Assembly: GCF_900608595.1 (NCBI RefSeq)
Contig: NZ_UWYY01000027.1
Span: forward strand, 1 to 64,000
Source of the DNA: Promicromonospora panici
GTDB taxonomy: Bacteria; Actinomycetota; Actinomycetes; Actinomycetales; Cellulomonadaceae
Reading direction: 5' to 3'
DNA: 64,000 nt
The position numbers and the translations under genes are program-made. The notes beneath the pieces were generated by a model. That model ran no database searches. It had not been told where the DNA came from and saw only the letters and a program-made list of their open reading frames with translations. Positions 1-7,869 of the stretch are shown here, piece by piece. Position 1 is the stretch's first letter, and each line of letters starts with the position of its first letter.

Positions 1-944
1 GAGCCGCCCTTGGCCGGTTTTTTCACCCCGGTTCCTGCGGATTTCCCACCTGATCCGGCTTGTCCGGCCGCTCCGGCGGCGCCGGCGCCCTCGGTCCGCC
101 CGGCCGGTCCGCCGCGGCCCCGCGAGCTGTTCACCGTGCGCCCGCGCACGATCCCGATGAGCTCCTCGACCAGATCAGTGGTGCGGTCGGTGGGCCAGAC
201 GAGCCCCACCGGCGCCGTCGGCCCGTCCACGAGCGGGCGGTGGCTGACGTCCTTGCGGCGGTGCAGCCGCGCGAGCGACATAGGCAGCACTGCGACCCCG
301 GCGTTCGCGGCGACGGTCGCCACGGCGTCGGCCGTCGTCGGGACCGGGTCGAGCGGGTTTCCGTCCGGATCCACGGGCACGACGCCGGGAACCGGGTACG
401 CGGCGAAGAGGACGTCGTCCGCGGGGACCCAGACCGGCTCTCCGGCGATGTCGGCGCTGGTCACCGCCTCCTCTTCGGCGAGAGCGGCGAGCAGGTGGTC
501 CCGCGAGAAGCACACGACCGACGTCTCCTCGTAGAGCGGGATCGCGGAGAACACGTCCTTGTCCACAGGGAGCCGGCCGATGGCGGCGTCCGCCTCCCCG
601 GCCTCCAGCGCTGGTGCGACGGCGTCCGCCTCGACCTGCACCAGCTCGAGAGGCACGTCGGGCAGCCGCTCACGCCATACGCTCGCCCACTTCCCGGGCG
701 TGGCACCCGGGACGTACGCGAGCCGGAAGCGCGGCCGGTCGGGGTCGTTGTCGATCTGCTCCTCGCCCAGGACGGAAGCTTCGTCGTCGGCATCGGGCGC
801 CTCGGCGCTGTCTACCCCATCGGTCCTGTCATCGACGACGTCGGTAGGCGCAGAGTCAACTGCGTCCTCCGACCCGGCGGTCGGGAGGTCGGCGGGGTCG
901 CCGTCCGGTACTGGCGGTCCCACGTCGGGCAAGGGCTGGCTCAC
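1..944 (-). CDS. LysR-type effector-binding-domain protein without HTH (partial, runs off left edge)
   Basis: The frame is open from a GTG at 944-942 to the window edge with no stop, so the C-terminus is missing. The start is GTG, with MSQPLPDV following. Residues 1-70 are acidic and low in complexity. The part beginning RFRLAYVPGATPGKWASVWRERLPD matches the fold of LysR substrate-binding domains. No winged-helix DNA-binding domain precedes it. The visible C-terminal part turns into a Gly/Ala/Lys-rich tail. In relatives such a domain-only protein is commonly found next to DUF5997, which lies just across the gap at 1412. The role is unknown. It may act as a ligand-binding partner rather than a DNA-binding regulator. 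Confidence 0.75.
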   Translation of the reverse strand, partial: MSQPLPDVGPPVPDGDPADLPTAGSEDAVDSAPTDVVDDRTDGVDSAEAPDADDEASVLGEEQIDNDPDRPRFRLAYVPGATPGKWASVWRERLPDVPLELVQVEADAVAPALEAGEADAAIGRLPVDKDVFSAIPLYEETSVVCFSRDHLLAALAEEEAVTSADIAGEPVWVPADDVLFAAYPVPGVVPVDPDGNPLDPVPTTADAVATVAANAGVAVLPMSLARLHRRKDVSHRPLVDGPTAPVGLVWPTDRTTDLVEELIGIVRGRTVNSSRGRGGPAGRTEGAGAAGAAGQAGSGGKSAGTGVKKPAKGG

Positions 945-953
945 AGGCCAAGG

Positions 954-1333
954 CTACGGGCCGTAGGCGACGGCGGGCGGCCCTCCGGCCGACCGGAGCT
1001 TCCCCGCCCTGCCGACTGCAGACTTGGCTGCGGCCCTCGTCACCGAGTGCAGACCCGGTTGCGGTTCGAGCAACCCGGTCCATGCTGCCCGACGGCGGAG
1101 GTGGTCGTGGTAGTCGTCGCAGATCCGCTCCCGGACGGGGACGGGGTTGGTGTCGTAGATCCCACGGGTAACCCGGGTCCAGGTCCCTGAGCGGACCGTC
1201 GCAGCACCGCGCGCTTGCTGATCCCGACCGCGGCGCACTGGGTGATGCTCACCAGCTCCTCTTGAAGACCTGCGAAGGTCCGGCGTCTGACCGCAAATGT
1301 CACCTCCGGGTCGACGGCCAGCTCGCCCCCCAC
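954..1333 (-). pseudogene. Frameshifted remnant of an AbiEi-like (type IV antitoxin family) gene
   Basis: Two minus-strand frames together resemble the N-terminus of AbiEi-family proteins. The first, from 1333, has VTFAVRRRTFAGLQEELVSI and then a helix ending in KRAVLRRS. The second continues with VRSGTWTRVTRGIYDTNP, the usual next segment, followed by a DDYHDHLRRRAAWTGLL stretch. The switch lies at about 1195-1215 and fits a small indel. After about 55 more residues the resemblance stops, so the catalytic C-terminal half is also lost. No partner AbiEii-like nucleotidyltransferase is nearby. This looks like a dead fragment, not a working antitoxin. Confidence 0.6.
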
Positions 1334-1411
1334 GGCGCCATGCCGTGCGAGCGGCGAGGATCACGCCCGCCATGGAGAGCGAGGTGGGCGGGCGCCGATA
1401 CCCTTGGGAAC

Positions 1412-1813
1412 ATGAGTTCCTCCTTCGCCTCGCAGCGTTTCAAGCCGTCCAACGCCGCCAAGCGACTCGGCGTCTACCTGCCTGCCACGCCGCAGGAGTT
1501 CCAGGACAACCCGATCACGCGCGCGGAGCTCGAGGAGCTGGAGACCAACCCGCCGGAGTGGCTGGCCGAGCTGCGCCGTAACGGACCGCACCCGCGGCCC
1601 GTCGTGGCGGGACGCCTCGGCATCTCGATCGCGGGCCTGGCCCGCGGGGGCATCACCGAGCCCCTGACCACCGAGCAGATCAACGAGCTGCGCGACGACC
1701 CGCCGGAGTGGCTCACCCAGGAGCGCGAGACCGCCGCACAGGTGCGCGCCGAGGAGGAGCGCGTCGAGGAAGCCCGCAAGGCCGCGGAGAAGAAGGCCCG
1801 CTCCGCACGGTGA
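1412..1813 (+). CDS. DUF5997 family protein
   Basis: This is a 133-residue soluble protein starting MSSSFASQRFKPSNAAKRLG. It has two copies of a short motif, LxxNPPEWLxELRRN near residue 50 and LRDDPPEWLxxER near residue 90. A charged coiled tail rich in Glu, Lys and Arg closes it. The pattern fits DUF5997, a small actinobacterial family of unknown function. The ATG at 1412 was chosen because conserved sequence begins there; upstream in-frame codons read as noise. Its last codon overlaps the GTG of the methyltransferase gene (GTGA at 1810-1813), so the two are probably co-transcribed and translationally coupled. Confidence 0.8.
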   Translation: MSSSFASQRFKPSNAAKRLGVYLPATPQEFQDNPITRAELEELETNPPEWLAELRRNGPHPRPVVAGRLGISIAGLARGGITEPLTTEQINELRDDPPEWLTQERETAAQVRAEEERVEEARKAAEKKARSAR

Positions 1814-3162
1814 GCCCCGAGGCCGACGCCGTCCTCGCCCGGCTGCTGCCCTACCCCGAGGACGGCACGCGCGCCGACGGCCCCGTCGCCGTCGACGCCA
1901 CCGACCGGTTGCTGCTCGACGAGGCAGCCCCGCTGATCGAGCGGGACCCGGACGGGGTGGTGGTGATCGGCGACCGGTTCGGCGCGCTCACTCTCGGGGC
2001 GCTGGCGCTCGGCGCAAACAGCGTCCGCGTGCACCAGGACGCGATCACGGCCGAGGCGGCGCTCGATGCCAACGCCAAGCGCGCGTCCCAGACCCTGTGG
2101 GCCGGACGCGCACGGGCCACCGCGAACGCGCCCGTCCCGGACGAACTAGTCCCGGACGAACCCGTCCCGCACGAGCCGGTCCCGCTCGGTATGACCGTGC
2201 ACGACAAGTTCGAGCCCAGGCTGCTCGCCGGCGCGCGGCTCGTGCTGCTCCAGCTGCCGGCGTCGCTCGCGGAGCTGACCGAGCTCGCCGAGCGCGTGGC
2301 CCGGCACGCCGACCCGGGAGTGACCCTGCTCGCGGGCGGCCGGGTCAAGCACATGACCCACGCGATGAACGACGTGCTCGGCGCGTCGTTCACGCAGGTC
2401 AGCGCGTCGCTCGCCCGGCAGAAGTCGCGGCTGCTCATCGCACGGGAGCCGCGGTCCGACGTCGGGCCGCTCACCTATCCCGTCACCGCCCGGCTCACCG
2501 ACCGCGAGGTCCTGGACGCCATCAACGCGCCAGAAGCGGCGCCGGACGCCGGGCTGACCGTCGTCGCGCACGGGGCCGCCTTCGCCGGGGCCGCGCTCGA
2601 TCTCGGCACCCGCTTCCTGCTGGCCCAGGCCCACCGCTGGCCCGACCTGTCCGACGCCCCGGGCACCCTCCCGGCCTCCCCGCACAGCCCGAACTACCTG
2701 GACGGCCGCCCCGTCGCCGTCGACCTCGGCTGCGGCACCGGCATCCTCGCCACCGTGCTGGCGCTGCGGTACCCGGGCGCCCACGTGCTCGCGACGGACC
2801 GGAGCGCTGCCGCCTGCACCTCGGCCGCGGCGACGCTCGCCGCGAACGGCGTCAGGGCCGCCGTCGTGCGGGGCGACGCCGGGGACTCGCTCCCGCTCCC
2901 GGACGGCTCGGCCGACCTCGTGCTGCTCAACCCGCCGTTCCACGACCGCGCCGCGCTGAGCACGGACGCGGCGCACCGGATGTTCGCCACGGCGGGCCGC
3001 ATCCTGCACGATGGCGGCGAGCTGTGGACCGTCTTCAACACCGGTCTCCACTACCGCCGTGCGCTGGAGCGTGCCGTCGGGCCGACCGAGCACATCGCCC
3101 AGAACCCGAAGTTCACCGTGACCCGGAGTCTGCGGAAAGTACTTACAGATGGGTCAGTGTAG
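1810..3162 (+). CDS. RsmC/RlmG-like class I SAM-dependent methyltransferase
   Basis: The product is 450 residues with two halves, like RsmC/RlmG rRNA guanine-N2 methyltransferases. The N-terminal half is a degenerate methyltransferase-like fold. The C-terminal half has an AdoMet site (VDLGCGTGILA), an acidic residue after the second strand (ATDRS) and the catalytic NPPF motif in LLNPPFHDR. NPPF with this domain order points to N2 methylation of a guanine in rRNA; which guanine cannot be read from sequence. The GTG start overlaps the stop of DUF5997. An in-frame run of three 15-bp units near residues 109-124 encodes VPDEL-VPDEP-VPHEP and is probably a linker expansion. Confidence 0.8.
   Translation: MSPEADAVLARLLPYPEDGTRADGPVAVDATDRLLLDEAAPLIERDPDGVVVIGDRFGALTLGALALGANSVRVHQDAITAEAALDANAKRASQTLWAGRARATANAPVPDELVPDEPVPHEPVPLGMTVHDKFEPRLLAGARLVLLQLPASLAELTELAERVARHADPGVTLLAGGRVKHMTHAMNDVLGASFTQVSASLARQKSRLLIAREPRSDVGPLTYPVTARLTDREVLDAINAPEAAPDAGLTVVAHGAAFAGAALDLGTRFLLAQAHRWPDLSDAPGTLPASPHSPNYLDGRPVAVDLGCGTGILATVLALRYPGAHVLATDRSAAACTSAAATLAANGVRAAVVRGDAGDSLPLPDGSADLVLLNPPFHDRAALSTDAAHRMFATAGRILHDGGELWTVFNTGLHYRRALERAVGPTEHIAQNPKFTVTRSLRKVLTDGSV
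2134..2178 (+). repeat. Three 15-bp in-frame tandem units in the methyltransferase gene
   Basis: Units start at 2134, 2149 and 2164 and each begins GTCCCG. They encode Val-Pro-(Asp/His)-Glu-(Leu/Pro) and a fourth partial unit follows. The run falls between the two half-domains, so length changes here would be tolerated. Confidence 0.75.
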
Positions 3163-3255
3163 GGCCGTTAGCCTGGCTGGGCGCTCACCCAGGCGCACCG
3201 CACCGGCAGCCTGCCCGGTCCTTTCCGGCCTGCCCCGAGCTCGAAGGAACTGTCG

Positions 3256-5274
3256 ATGAGGACACTTCGCACAACCCTGCGCGGCGCCGCCGTCGCGGCG
3301 GTCGCGGCATCGCTCGCCGCGGGAGCCGCCGTCACGGCACTGCCGGCCACCGCGACGCCGACCGCCACCGATGAGGGCAGAGCCATGGCAAAGGGCTCCG
3401 CGACCAAGCTGGACGCGACCAAGCCGGGCACGACCACACCGGACGCGACGCCGAAGATCAAGCCAAAGGTGAAGAAGCCCAAGAAGGCCGCGGCCGACCC
3501 GGACTTCGGGCCCAACGTCACGTTCATCGACGAGACCTGGACCGCCGATCGGATCAACACCTTCCTCGACTCGGTGAACGACGAGCAGGAGATGAGCCAG
3601 GGCCGGCACCAGGTGTTCTTCGAACCCGGCACTTACGGCAGCGCCGCAGGTCAGGACGACCCGGCGACGGCCACCGGGATCATCAACCAGACCGTCGGGT
3701 ACTACGAGTCGATCTCGGGCCTCGGCGCGCAGCCGAACGCCGTGCAGATCAACGGCGCGCTGCACGTGGAGCCGGTGGTCGGCTGCCCGGACCGGCCGTG
3801 GGAGTGCGCCGCCCCGGGCTCGCTCAACCACTTCTGGCGGTCGATGTCGAACATGGCGATCAATCCGATCCAGCGCCCCGTGGGCGCCGACGCCGAGCTC
3901 CCGTACCCGGCGGGCGTGACGGAGCCGCACCAGATGCGCTGGGCCGTGTCGCAGGCCGCGCCGATGCGCCGCATGGACATCCAGGGCAGCCTGACGGTCT
4001 TCGGCCGGTACGGCGAGTTCGCCTCCGGCGGCTACCTCGCGAACTCGCGCGTGGCCGGCACCATCGCCACCGGCTCGCAGCAGCAGTGGTTCACGCGCAA
4101 CAGCGAGGTCGGCACCTGGGACGGCGGCGTCTGGAACATGGTGTTCTCGGGGGTCCAGGGTGCCCCCGCCACCGACTTCGGGCAGGACCTCGGCGAGGGC
4201 GCGAAGGGCGTCAAGACCACCGTCGACCGCACGCCCATCAGCCGGGAGGCCCCGTTCCTGTACCGGGGCGCCGACGGCGAACTCGCCGTCTTCGTGCCGA
4301 ATGCGCGGACCGACAGCAGCGGCACCGACTGGTCCACCTCCGCCGAGTCGGGCACGTCGATCGGTATGGACGACTTCTACGTGGCGCGCGAGGACGTCGA
4401 CTCCGCTGCGACGATCAATGCGGCGCTGGCCGACGGCAAGAACCTCATCCTCACGCCAGGTGTCTACGAGCTCGACGCGGCCCTGCGGGTCGACCGGGCC
4501 GACACGGTGGTCCTGGGCCTCGGCTACGCGTCGCTCACCCCGACGGCGGGCAACAGCGTGCTCGAGATCGGCGACGTGTCGGGCGTCAAGGTCGCCGGCA
4601 TCACCGCCGACGCGAACGTGCCGGAGTCGACCACCCTGATCCAGGTCGGCCCCGAGGGGGCGAGCGTCTCGGACCCGGCCGACCCGACCACGCTCACGGA
4701 CGTCTTCGTCCGCGTGGGCGGCCCCTGGGAGGGGAAGGCCGTCACCTCGATCGAGGTGAACAGCGACCACACCCTGCTCGACCACATCTGGGCGTGGCGC
4801 GCGGACCACGGCCACGGCGTGTCGTGGGACGGCAACACGGGTGCGCACGGCGTCGTCGTGAACGGTGACGACGTGACGGCGACCGGCCTGTTCGTGGAGC
4901 ACTACCAGGAGAACCAGACGATCTGGAACGGCGAGCGCGGCCGGACGATCTTCTACCAGAGCGAGATCCCGTACGACCCGCCGTCGCAAGCCGCGTTCAT
5001 GGACGGGGACCGCCTCGGCTACGCGTCCTACCGGGTGGCAGACGGCGTGACCAGCCACGAGGCGACGGGTCTGGGCGTCTACTCGTTCTTCAACCAGGAC
5101 GTGGACATCCGGGCCGAGTCCGGGATCCAGGCGCCGAACGCTTCTGGCGTGCGGTTCCGGTCCATGACCAGCGTGTTCCTGAACGGCTCGGGCGGCATCA
5201 ACCACGTCATCAACGACACAGGCGCCCCGGCGGTCGGCAGTTTCGCGTCCCCCCAGGTCATCGCCTACCCCTGA
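3256..5274 (+). CDS. Secreted right-handed beta-helix protein (GH55/pectate-lyase-like)
   Basis: The product is 672 residues with a Sec signal peptide (MRTLRTTLRGAAVAAVAASL, cleavage expected near the ATATP region). A Lys/Pro/Thr-rich linker of about 60 residues follows. The remainder is rich in short beta-strand turns (for example ITGLGA-like SISGLGAQPNAVQING, and later VKVAGITADANV, GVVVNGDDVTATGLFVEHY). This matches right-handed beta-helix proteins such as GH55 exo-beta-1,3-glucanases and pectate lyases. Close homologues in actinomycete genomes are, as I recall, often called 'adenylyl cyclase', which the sequence does not support. Likely extracellular carbohydrate binding or cleavage; the substrate is not evident. 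It ends at a compound palindrome. Confidence 0.65.
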   Translation: MRTLRTTLRGAAVAAVAASLAAGAAVTALPATATPTATDEGRAMAKGSATKLDATKPGTTTPDATPKIKPKVKKPKKAAADPDFGPNVTFIDETWTADRINTFLDSVNDEQEMSQGRHQVFFEPGTYGSAAGQDDPATATGIINQTVGYYESISGLGAQPNAVQINGALHVEPVVGCPDRPWECAAPGSLNHFWRSMSNMAINPIQRPVGADAELPYPAGVTEPHQMRWAVSQAAPMRRMDIQGSLTVFGRYGEFASGGYLANSRVAGTIATGSQQQWFTRNSEVGTWDGGVWNMVFSGVQGAPATDFGQDLGEGAKGVKTTVDRTPISREAPFLYRGADGELAVFVPNARTDSSGTDWSTSAESGTSIGMDDFYVAREDVDSAATINAALADGKNLILTPGVYELDAALRVDRADTVVLGLGYASLTPTAGNSVLEIGDVSGVKVAGITADANVPESTTLIQVGPEGASVSDPADPTTLTDVFVRVGGPWEGKAVTSIEVNSDHTLLDHIWAWRADHGHGVSWDGNTGAHGVVVNGDDVTATGLFVEHYQENQTIWNGERGRTIFYQSEIPYDPPSQAAFMDGDRLGYASYRVADGVTSHEATGLGVYSFFNQDVDIRAESGIQAPNASGVRFRSMTSVFLNGSGGINHVINDTGAPAVGSFASPQVIAYP

Positions 5275-5280
5275 CCCCGC

Positions 5281-5379
5281 TGAGGTAGAACCAGGGCGAA
5301 GTAGAACTGCAGCGCACCTTCGGATGCGCTGCAGTTCTACTTCGCCAGAGTTCTACCTCGCCCTGGTTCTACCTCAGCA
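5281..5379. terminator. Compound palindrome, GTTCTACCTCG family copy 1 (convergent gene ends)
   Basis: Outer arms TGAGGTAGAACCAGGGCGA and its complement flank inner arms AGTAGAACTGCAGCGCA and complement, with an 8-nt loop (ccttcgga). A spare AGAGTTCTACC unit sits on the right arm. It lies between the convergent beta-helix and FKBP genes, so a bidirectional terminator is the likely role. Copies 2 and 3 are at 35950 and 62521. Confidence 0.75.
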
Positions 5380-5385
5380 GGACCG

Positions 5386-5787
5386 TCACTTGACGGCTAC
5401 GACGTCGACCACGAAGACCAGCGTGTCGCCGCCGCCGATACCGGCCTGCGGCACGCCGCGCGCACCGTAGCCGTGCTCCGGCGGGATCGACAGCAGCAGG
5501 CGCGAGCCGACGTTCTGGCCCACCATGCCCTTGTCCCAGCCACCGATGACGGCGCCGACGCCGATCGGGAAGTCGATGGTCGTGCCGCGGTCGTACGAGT
5601 TGTCGAAGACGTGGCCGCCCCAGGTCTGGCCCAGGTAGTTCACCACGATGGTGCGGCCGGACTCGACGACCGGGCCGTTGCCCTCGGAGAGCACCTGGAC
5701 CTGCAGGCCGGCGGGCGCGTCACCCTCGGGGAAGGTCAGCTCCGGCTTGTCGCCGAAGGTGCCGGAGGCGGTAGGAAGCGTGGTCAC
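5386..5787 (-). CDS. FKBP-type peptidyl-prolyl cis-trans isomerase
   Basis: This is a 133-residue, single-domain, cytoplasmic FKBP without signal peptide or lipobox. Motifs of the FK506-binding fold are clear: VVNYLGQTWGGHVFDNSYDRG, then VIGGWDKGMVGQNVGSRLLLSIPPEHGYGARG, then DTLVFVVDVVAV. Aromatic and acidic pocket residues (Tyr, Phe-Asp, Trp, Tyr near the end) are present. It catalyses Xaa-Pro isomerisation during protein folding. The ATG gives a start at MTTLPTASGTFGDKPELTFP, as in many actinobacterial homologues. The gene stands alone, 60 bp downstream of a LysR gene on the same strand. Confidence 0.93.
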   Translation of the reverse strand: MTTLPTASGTFGDKPELTFPEGDAPAGLQVQVLSEGNGPVVESGRTIVVNYLGQTWGGHVFDNSYDRGTTIDFPIGVGAVIGGWDKGMVGQNVGSRLLLSIPPEHGYGARGVPQAGIGGGDTLVFVVDVVAVK

Positions 5788-5847
5788 GAGGATTGCCTCT
5801 CGATCGGGAGGACGCCGGGTGCTCCCCGGCGTCGTTACCCGCCCACC

Positions 5848-6768
5848 CTATGCGGGCACCATGGCCGCCCGCGAAGCGACGGCGGCCTCCCGCAGCGCCT
5901 TCAGCGCGGCGATGGCCGGCGGCGTGTGCGCGACGGCGTCCTGCAGCACCGCGTAGATCGAGCGCACCGGGGTGGGGCGCACCACGGGCACGGCGACGGT
6001 GCCGGCCGGCAGCTGGACGGCGCCCAGCTCGGGCAGCACCGTCATACCGATCCCGGCGTCCACGAACGCGACCGCCGTCGGGTAGTCGTGCGCCTCGACG
6101 TGGAACGTGGGGCTGAACCCGGCGGCCGTGCACGCCTCCAGGAGGTTGCGGCGGCACCAGCCGCGCGCGAAGTCGTTGTCGACCCAGCGTTCGTCCGCGA
6201 GCTCGGCGAGCTCGATCTCGTCCCGGCCGGCGAACCGGTGACCCTGCGGCAGGATGACGACGTACGGGTCGTCGAGCAGGTGGTGCGCGCTGAAGCCGCT
6301 CCCGGGGTCGAACGCGGCCTGCCCCACGCAGATCTGCAGGTCGGCCCGGTCCTCGGTCTTGTCCGGGATGTGCTCGGCCAGCTCGAGGTCCAGGCGGATG
6401 CCGGGGAACTCCGTGGTGACGGTGCGCACGACGTCGGGCAGCCAGGCCGAGCCGACCGAGGCGAAGTACGCCACCGACAGCGAGCCCGTGCGGCCTGCGC
6501 GCAGGTCGGCGACCATGGACTCGGCCTCGCCGAGCCGTTCGAGGACGCCGTCGGCCTGGGCGGCCAGGGCGAGCCCCGCGGCCGTGGGCCGGATGCCGCG
6601 GCCGTGCCGCGCCAGGAGCTTGAGCCCGGTCTCCCGCTGGAGTGCGGAGACGTGCTGGCTGACGGCGGACGGCGTGTAGCCGAGATTCGCCGCGGCGGCA
6701 CCGATGGATCCCGAGGCGACGACAGAGCGGAAGACGCGGAGGCGGTGGACGTCGAGCATGCGGCCCAC
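5848..6768 (-). CDS. LysR family transcriptional regulator
   Basis: The 306-residue product has an N-terminal winged helix (RLRVFRSVVASGSIGAAAANLGYTPSAVSQHVSALQRETG) and a C-terminal LysR effector-binding domain. ATG codons at 6768 and 6759 are both possible; the second (MLDVHRL) is closer to the usual family start. It is divergent from an EamA transporter gene with a 74-bp gap, the classic arrangement in which a LysR protein controls both itself and its neighbour. The ligand is probably a small metabolite moved by that transporter; its identity is not visible. Confidence 0.92.
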   Translation of the reverse strand: MGRMLDVHRLRVFRSVVASGSIGAAAANLGYTPSAVSQHVSALQRETGLKLLARHGRGIRPTAAGLALAAQADGVLERLGEAESMVADLRAGRTGSLSVAYFASVGSAWLPDVVRTVTTEFPGIRLDLELAEHIPDKTEDRADLQICVGQAAFDPGSGFSAHHLLDDPYVVILPQGHRFAGRDEIELAELADERWVDNDFARGWCRRNLLEACTAAGFSPTFHVEAHDYPTAVAFVDAGIGMTVLPELGAVQLPAGTVAVPVVRPTPVRSIYAVLQDAVAHTPPAIAALKALREAAVASRAAMVPA

Positions 6769-6842
6769 TCTACAGCGACACTGAATCCAAATGAAGAAAG
6801 AATCGCTGGTGCTTCACGGTCTTCTGGGGCGACGATCGCACC
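6769..6842. promoter_or_regulatory. Divergent LysR/EamA promoter region
   Basis: This 74-bp gap is noticeably AT-richer than its surroundings. It holds TGAAG (6792-6796) and CTTCA (6812-6816) as an inverted pair with a 15-bp spacer. LysR sites are usually T-N11-A dyads, and this one does not fit tightly, so the exact operator remains uncertain. Confidence 0.35.
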
Positions 6843-7802
6843 ATGACGAACACCACGGCCGATAGCCGCCAGACCCAGCCGGTCAGCCCGGGCAAGGTGG
6901 CGGACATGACCCTGACCGCCGTGGCCACACCTCCGGCCACGAACCGCTTTCTCGTCCCGGTTGCCGCAGCGGTGACCGTCGTGCTCTGGGGCTCCGCGTT
7001 CATCGGCATCCGGTCCGCGGGTTTCGACTACTCGCCGGGCGCGCTCGCCCTGGGCCGGATCCTCGTCGGCACGCTCGCGCTCACGGTCATCGCGGGCCTG
7101 GCCGGCAAGCTACAGCTGCCGCGCGGCCGGACCCTGGTCGGCGTGCTGGTCTGGGGTGTGCTGTGGTTCGGCCTGTACAACCTCGCCCTCAACGCGGCCG
7201 AACGCACGCTCGACGCCGGCACCGCCTCGCTCCTGGTCGGGCTCGCGCCGATCCTCATCGCGGTGTTCGCGGGCATCTCGCTCGGCGAGGGCTTCCCCGC
7301 GCGGCTTCTGGCGGGCATCGGCATAGCGTTCGCCGGCGTCGCCGGGATCGCGCTGGCCACGTCGAGCGGGGCCTCGGACGGGATCGCCGTCGTCCTCGGG
7401 CTGGCCGCAGCAGTCATCTACGCGGGGAGCACGATCCTGCAGAAGCGTCTGCTGCCGGAGGTCGACTCCCTGACCATGACGTGGCTGGGCTGCCTGGCCG
7501 GCACGGTGGCGTGCCTCCCGTTCGCGCCGGTACTGCTGGACGAGCTGGCCACGGCTCCGGCGTCGGCCACCCTGAGCGTCGTCTACCTGGGCGTTTTCCC
7601 CACCGCCATCGCGTTCGTCACCTGGGGTTTCGCACTCACCCGGACGACCGCGGGCCGGCTCGGCGCCGCGACCTACGCCGCCGCGCCACTCGCGCTGCTG
7701 ATGTCGTGGCTGCTGCTGGGCGAGGTCCCCGCACCGATTGCGCTGATCGGCGGCACGCTGTGCCTGACGGGCGTCCTGGTAGCGACGCTCAGACTCCGCT
7801 GA
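6843..7802 (+). CDS. EamA/DMT-superfamily transporter
   Basis: The 319-residue membrane protein has about ten hydrophobic segments in two homologous EamA halves. The first half begins VAAAVTVVLWGSAFIGIRSAGFDYSPGALALGRILVG, a typical drug/metabolite-transporter opening. The second half starts near GIAVVLGLAAAVIYAGSTILQ. These proteins usually export amino acids or other small metabolites across the inner membrane. A second ATG at 6909 would shorten the tail by 22 residues. It is divergent from a LysR regulator that probably controls it. Confidence 0.9.
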   Translation: MTNTTADSRQTQPVSPGKVADMTLTAVATPPATNRFLVPVAAAVTVVLWGSAFIGIRSAGFDYSPGALALGRILVGTLALTVIAGLAGKLQLPRGRTLVGVLVWGVLWFGLYNLALNAAERTLDAGTASLLVGLAPILIAVFAGISLGEGFPARLLAGIGIAFAGVAGIALATSSGASDGIAVVLGLAAAVIYAGSTILQKRLLPEVDSLTMTWLGCLAGTVACLPFAPVLLDELATAPASATLSVVYLGVFPTAIAFVTWGFALTRTTAGRLGAATYAAAPLALLMSWLLLGEVPAPIALIGGTLCLTGVLVATLRLR

Positions 7803-7804
7803 CC

Positions 7805-7869
7805 CCGTTGAGTGCTGGATATTTGCCCTCTCGAATCATTCGAAGGAGCAAATACCCAGCACTCAACGG
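7805..7869. terminator. Long palindrome between convergent eamA and sigma factor genes
   Basis: Arms of about 28 nt (CCGTTGAGTGCTGG...TATTTGC and complement) carry only a few mismatches around a short AT-rich centre. The stop of the sigma factor gene (7865-7863) lies inside the right arm. It should form a strong hairpin in either transcript, though no T-tract is seen. Confidence 0.75.

Noticed and set aside
3154..5205. Minus-strand frame of 683 codons opposite the beta-helix gene
   Set aside because: No recognisable motifs. The plus frame has a signal peptide and repeat strands.
6843..6908. Second start of the EamA gene as the only start
   Set aside because: Both ATGs are plausible; nothing decides between them, so the longer form was kept.
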